Shown: positions 60,290-64,000 of the stretch, one piece after another
Layout: every line of letters starts with the position of its first letter
Numbering within the stretch: position 1 is the stretch's first letter
Assembly: GCF_024868665.1 (NCBI RefSeq)
Contig: NC_079902.1
Coordinates: 11,042,266 to 11,106,265, forward strand
Reading direction: 5' to 3'
DNA: 64,000 bases
Source: Triplophysa rosa
Lineage: Eukaryota; Chordata; Actinopteri; Cypriniformes; Nemacheilidae
The notes under the pieces: generated by a model
What the model saw: only the letters and a program-made list of their open reading frames with translations
The model's database searches: none
What the model was told of the DNA's origin: nothing
Translations under genes and position numbers: made by a program

Positions 60290-62834
60290 TACAAACTTGA
60301 CATGATGCGGTGCTACACCGAAACTCCATTCAGACCCAATGTCGGGTTACCATTGCATTGGTCTGTCAGCAGTGTTTCGGTATTTATACAATTGAATAAT
60401 TAAATAAGGCTGGTACGGATAATACAACCTGAAGAATATATTAGGTTAACAGACATATACCGTTTACGAAAAATAAGTGGTTTAGCTGACATAGGCTATA
60501 CTGTATTCACAGTAAAAACCATAATAAGCACAAATGTAGGGTCTCACCATAGTAACCGAAGTTTATTGCTATTTTAGTAAAACTCCATGTATTGTAATAC
60601 AAGTGGTAATTAGTCCGCCATGATAAAAATCTACAAAAAAATGTAAATCTAAACTCTAAAAAATGCTGTGTTATTTTCAACCCATTGGGTCAAAAAGGGA
60701 CGAACCCAACCCGTTGGGTTGTAAATTAACCTATGCTGGGTTGTTTCAACCCAGACCGTGGGTTGTTTTAACCCATTGAATGGTCAAAAATAAACCATTT
60801 GCTGGGTTAATTTAACCCAATGGATGGGTTCGTCCCTTTTTGACCCAATGGGTTGAAAATAACACAGCATTTTTAGAGTGTATGATTAAAAATATAAACC
60901 ATCACAGAATATTATTAGATTTAAAGGAAACTGCAAATGATCTCTACCCACTATAAAAAAGTTCAGGCCTCAACAAAACTTTTTCTAGTGACTTATTACC
61001 TGTTCATTTTTAAAATAACACAACTGCAAATGATCACTTGTGGCAACAGACTGTTCCTTAAATGCACAAAACTAACTGAGCCAATTGAAAAATTGTAATG
61101 TGTTTTCTGGTGGATAGGAATCGACAGAACGCAATAAATCCTATTGAAATAAAGTCCATAATAAAGGAAATTTTGTAATGGTTTTATTGGTAAACAGCTG
61201 GTGGAATGTCTAATGGAAACCATAAAAATGTAAGCCATTGAGTGTGTAAGCCATTGGTATTACCTTGTATAAATAGGCCTACATGGTGAGATTAACAATT
61301 AGGTGTCAATTTTCACAGCAAACTTCATGAAAGGTGTTTTAGGGGCACGAGCTAGACGCAGATCAAAAAAGATAACCCACTGCAATCTTTTTTTTATTGT
61401 GAACTTAAATAATTCATCATATCAATGTTAACACTATGCAAAAGACTTTTTATTCAGACAATGGTACAGATCTGAGAATACACACTGTAATATGTTTAGC
61501 CTAACTTCTTTCAATAATAATATAGAATACAATGAGAATAAATCTATGGTTAACATTCTGTAGAAAGACAAACATGATATATCACTCCTTTCAGATAGTG
61601 AGTGTTCTGCTGCACTGAGCGTTTTGTGTGCTTGTTATGTAGGCTTTGCAAGATGTTCCTTCAAGCAGTGCCATTGTAAGAAGCTCATATAAAGAGATGT
61701 GTACTTGTAGCACATTGTGAGATTACCGAGGAATCAATTATTGCTCTGTGCATTCATCGCCATCAGACCCTGTGTAAACTGATCTGGTTGGTGGGCAATG
61801 GACAAGTTCAGAGAAACTATGTTAGCAATGTGCTCATTGTAAGGAAAGATTATCTGTTTTATAATTCCTATCATTTATAGATAAATATATAGAATAAATA
61901 CAATTTACTACATCAGAATGAACCACATTCTATTTTGAAGAAGTATTATAAAATATGTGGTATATTCACAAAATAACAGTTTAAACTAAAACAGTTCATT
62001 TATAAAGTACAATTTAATGGAGATAAAAACGGCATCATTTATCCTAAAATGTAGATGCAGGACCCATTTGTAAGACCTTTAAAAAACAACTTTTCTAATT
62101 CATAAAACTTGAATGGCGGTTTCATAGAAGTGGTATACCCTTTAGTTCATGGCTTTTAAGGAGTTTAAAAATTCCTGACAATTCATATAGCTGTAACTAT
62201 AGGCCATTGAGGTAGCGTGTGTTAATCTAATTGGACACAGGTCTGGTAGATAATAGCAGTAGGTCACTGCAGAGCTTTAATCCATCTTGAGATTTCTTTA
62301 TAAGTGAGAGAGAAATGCTGATGACTTCTACCTACAAAAAACACAGAAGAACAAAACATCACTGCACACAGTGAAAACACAAACCGCACAGGAATTATTC
62401 AGCATGACATGTATATTCTAAATGTATTATTACTTTAAATTGATATTAAACCGATAGAAATGTAAAACAACTCATAATGCTTGTTTTCTTCACACTGAAG
62501 TAGTAGTCACCCACAGCAAGTTCAATTGTTCTCTTTTTCTAGGTGTTTTTATGATGTAATTTCTTTTTCTCGTGGGTTGGGCACTGTATTCGATTACTAT
62601 GTTAAGTCTTTATACACTGTGTTAGGCTAGTATCTTGTATCTCTTGATAGCACGCATTAATTTTACAGAGTAATCTGATGCTAGAGAGAGAACTTTGCCT
62701 GAATGCTGAGCAGTGCTAGTGCACAGGTTCCGTATCATTAATTCAGAACTCCCCAGAGCAATAAGATGAAGCAAAACCACTGAAAACCTTTAAACAACTG
62801 CTACATTTCTTCTGTTATTCAACTATGAACATAC
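60290..62834. other. Region between zdhhc2 and micu3 coding sequence
   Basis: Contains a palindromic MITE (60652-60880) and otherwise AT-rich DNA. The right part is probably micu3 3' UTR on the minus strand. Minus-strand AATAAA candidates lie near 61450 and 61393, but the true end cannot be chosen by eye. Confidence 0.45.
60652..60880. mobile_element. Palindromic MITE rich in AACCCA/TGGGTT
   Basis: ACTCTAAAAAATGCTGTGTT at the left is matched by AACACAGCATTTTTAGAGT at the right. The arms continue through CAACCCATTGGGTCAAAAAG and its complement, so most of the element forms a hairpin. Confidence 0.85.
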
Positions 62835-63559
62835 CTATTTGCCAACGAGTTCCTTCTTCATACAGGCTTTAAAGGATGTGAACTTCTCTTCACCTTTGTA
62901 TCCCTGAGGTCAGAATGGCAATATAAAAAAACAGGTTGTAGCAGTCAGCAGACTACTAGCATAGTGAATGACGGTGACCACTAGGTGGTAGCAAAATTTC
63001 AATTATTAGACTCTGACTATAAAATATTACTTTAGTTGAAATACTTATCTACAATAAAGAACAATAAAAACAATGAATGTTTTTTATTCATACTAATCAT
63101 GATAAAACTAAAAATAACAGTAGTACAATAATAGTAACTAATCTAAAGTTTAACTCTGTAGAAAAATCATCAGAGAAGAACCATCAAAACCAAATTTACC
63201 CAGGAGCCACGGTGCAGCCGGTCCTTCATAATCCCAATGAACTCTTTGTAGCTGAGCTGGTCATCGTGGTCCACGTCAAAGATCTTAAACACAGTGTTCA
63301 CAAGGTGACGTGAGAGCTTCAGTCCGGTGGCCACATAAACTGCACGGCCAAACTCATCTGTGTACAGAATTGCAAATTATAAACAGTTAATCCCCTAAAT
63401 CCTCTGTGTCAAAAAGCGTTGGAGCAATTGGATTATTTTAAATTGTTTACCTTGTCCAATTGGGCGATTTGCATAGTTGTACATCTGCATGGCAATGGTA
63501 AAATCCTCTAAGTTGTTAAGGAACTGAAAGAAGGACCTAAACTCTTCAAAACTGATACC
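62835..63559 (-). CDS. micu3: Mitochondrial calcium uptake protein 3, C-terminal exons (partial)
   Basis: The last three exons are visible on the minus strand: 63451-63559, 63200-63357 and 62835-62903 (111 aa plus stop); upstream exons lie beyond the window. The sequence runs ISFEEFRSFFQFLNNLEDF, then ATGLKLSRHLVNTVFKIF, then an EF-hand loop DVDHDDQLSYKE followed by FIGIMKDRLHRGSW, ending KKELVGK. The EF-hand keeps acidic residues at loop positions 1, 3, 5 and 12, so calcium binding is expected. MICU proteins gate the mitochondrial calcium uniporter from the intermembrane space. MICU3 is preferred over MICU1/2 from the C-terminal sequence and from position next to zdhhc2, as in human. Confidence 0.85.
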
Positions 63560-63659
63560 CTGTAAGAGAAGACCCCAAAAAATCTGATCAAGAAGATCCT
63601 TTCAAGAGAAAGCTTGAGGCAATAGAACGATATTATTAGAAAGATACACTTCAAAACAG

Positions 63660-63953
63660 ACTAAAGTTAGTTCTTGGCCACGATTGACTAGCATAGTAGG
63701 AAAAATGACAATGGTAGTCAAAAGTGCACCACAACTGTTTGCTTTCCTGCATTCTTCAAAATATCTTCTTTTGTGTTCAACAGAACAATTACATTTACTA
63801 TGGTAGTCAATGGTGGCCAAGAACTGTTTGGTTACAAGCATTCTTCCAAATATCTGTGCTCATAAGAACAAAGAAATTTATAGAGATTTGGAACAACTTG
63901 AGGGTGTGTAAATGAAGACAGAATTTTTATTTTTGGGAGAACTGTTCCTTTAA
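63660..63953. mobile_element. GTTCACC-family MITE (left end degraded)
   Basis: Contains TTCTTGGCCACGATTGACTA and its inverted counterpart CAATGGTGGCCAAGAACTG, and ends GGGAGAACTGTTCCTTTAA. It lies just upstream (minus strand) of the visible micu3 exons. Confidence 0.65.
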
Positions 63954-64000
63954 GTCTGGCTGAGTCAAACAATCAGAGTCCCTATCCCTCCAGCTCCTGT

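Overview
This window looks like ray-finned fish nuclear DNA, most likely from a cyprinid (carp/minnow group). It has short GT-AG introns and vertebrate protein families. Its short inverted-repeat DNA elements end in GGGATAGTTCACCC / GGGTGAACTATCCC, AGGGGTCATATG or GGGCTGTCAAAC, types I associate with cyprinid genomes. The species cannot be named from the sequence alone.

Seven protein-coding genes were reconstructed exon by exon, with reading phase checked across every junction. From left to right: mtus1 (+, 4359-12048, short lipid-anchor isoform, 345 aa), pdgfrl (-, 13915-17335, 371 aa), slc7a2 (-, 18900-27280, 641 or 640 aa from two mutually exclusive exons), mtmr7 (+, 34906-45930, 651 aa), cnot7 (+, 48423-49998, 286 aa), zdhhc2 (-, 53198-60134, 358 aa) and the 3' end of micu3 (-, 62835-63559, continuing past the right edge). 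Order and relative orientation match human 8p22 (MTUS1-PDGFRL-SLC7A2-MTMR7-VPS37A-CNOT7-ZDHHC2-MICU3), except that VPS37A is missing from the roughly 1 kb between mtmr7 and cnot7. Two pairs, mtus1/pdgfrl and cnot7/zdhhc2, are convergent with closely spaced poly(A) signals.

The genes do not form an operon-like unit. They are housekeeping or tissue genes kept together by ancient synteny: a microtubule-associated coiled-coil protein, a secreted Ig protein, a cationic amino acid transporter, a phosphoinositide phosphatase, a deadenylase, a palmitoyltransferase and a mitochondrial calcium-uptake regulator.

Mobile DNA fills introns and intergenic space. The main items are an intact Tc1/mariner element with a 346-aa DD36E transposase, perfect 29-bp terminal inverted repeats and TA duplications (41334-42554, mtmr7 intron 7); a decayed Tc1 element with long inverted repeats (35410-36268); many palindromic MITEs, several families of which share a TTTAAAGG terminus; tRNA-derived SINE fragments; and CA/GA microsatellites. 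The left 4.2 kb and the 28-34.9 kb interval are gene-poor and repeat-rich.
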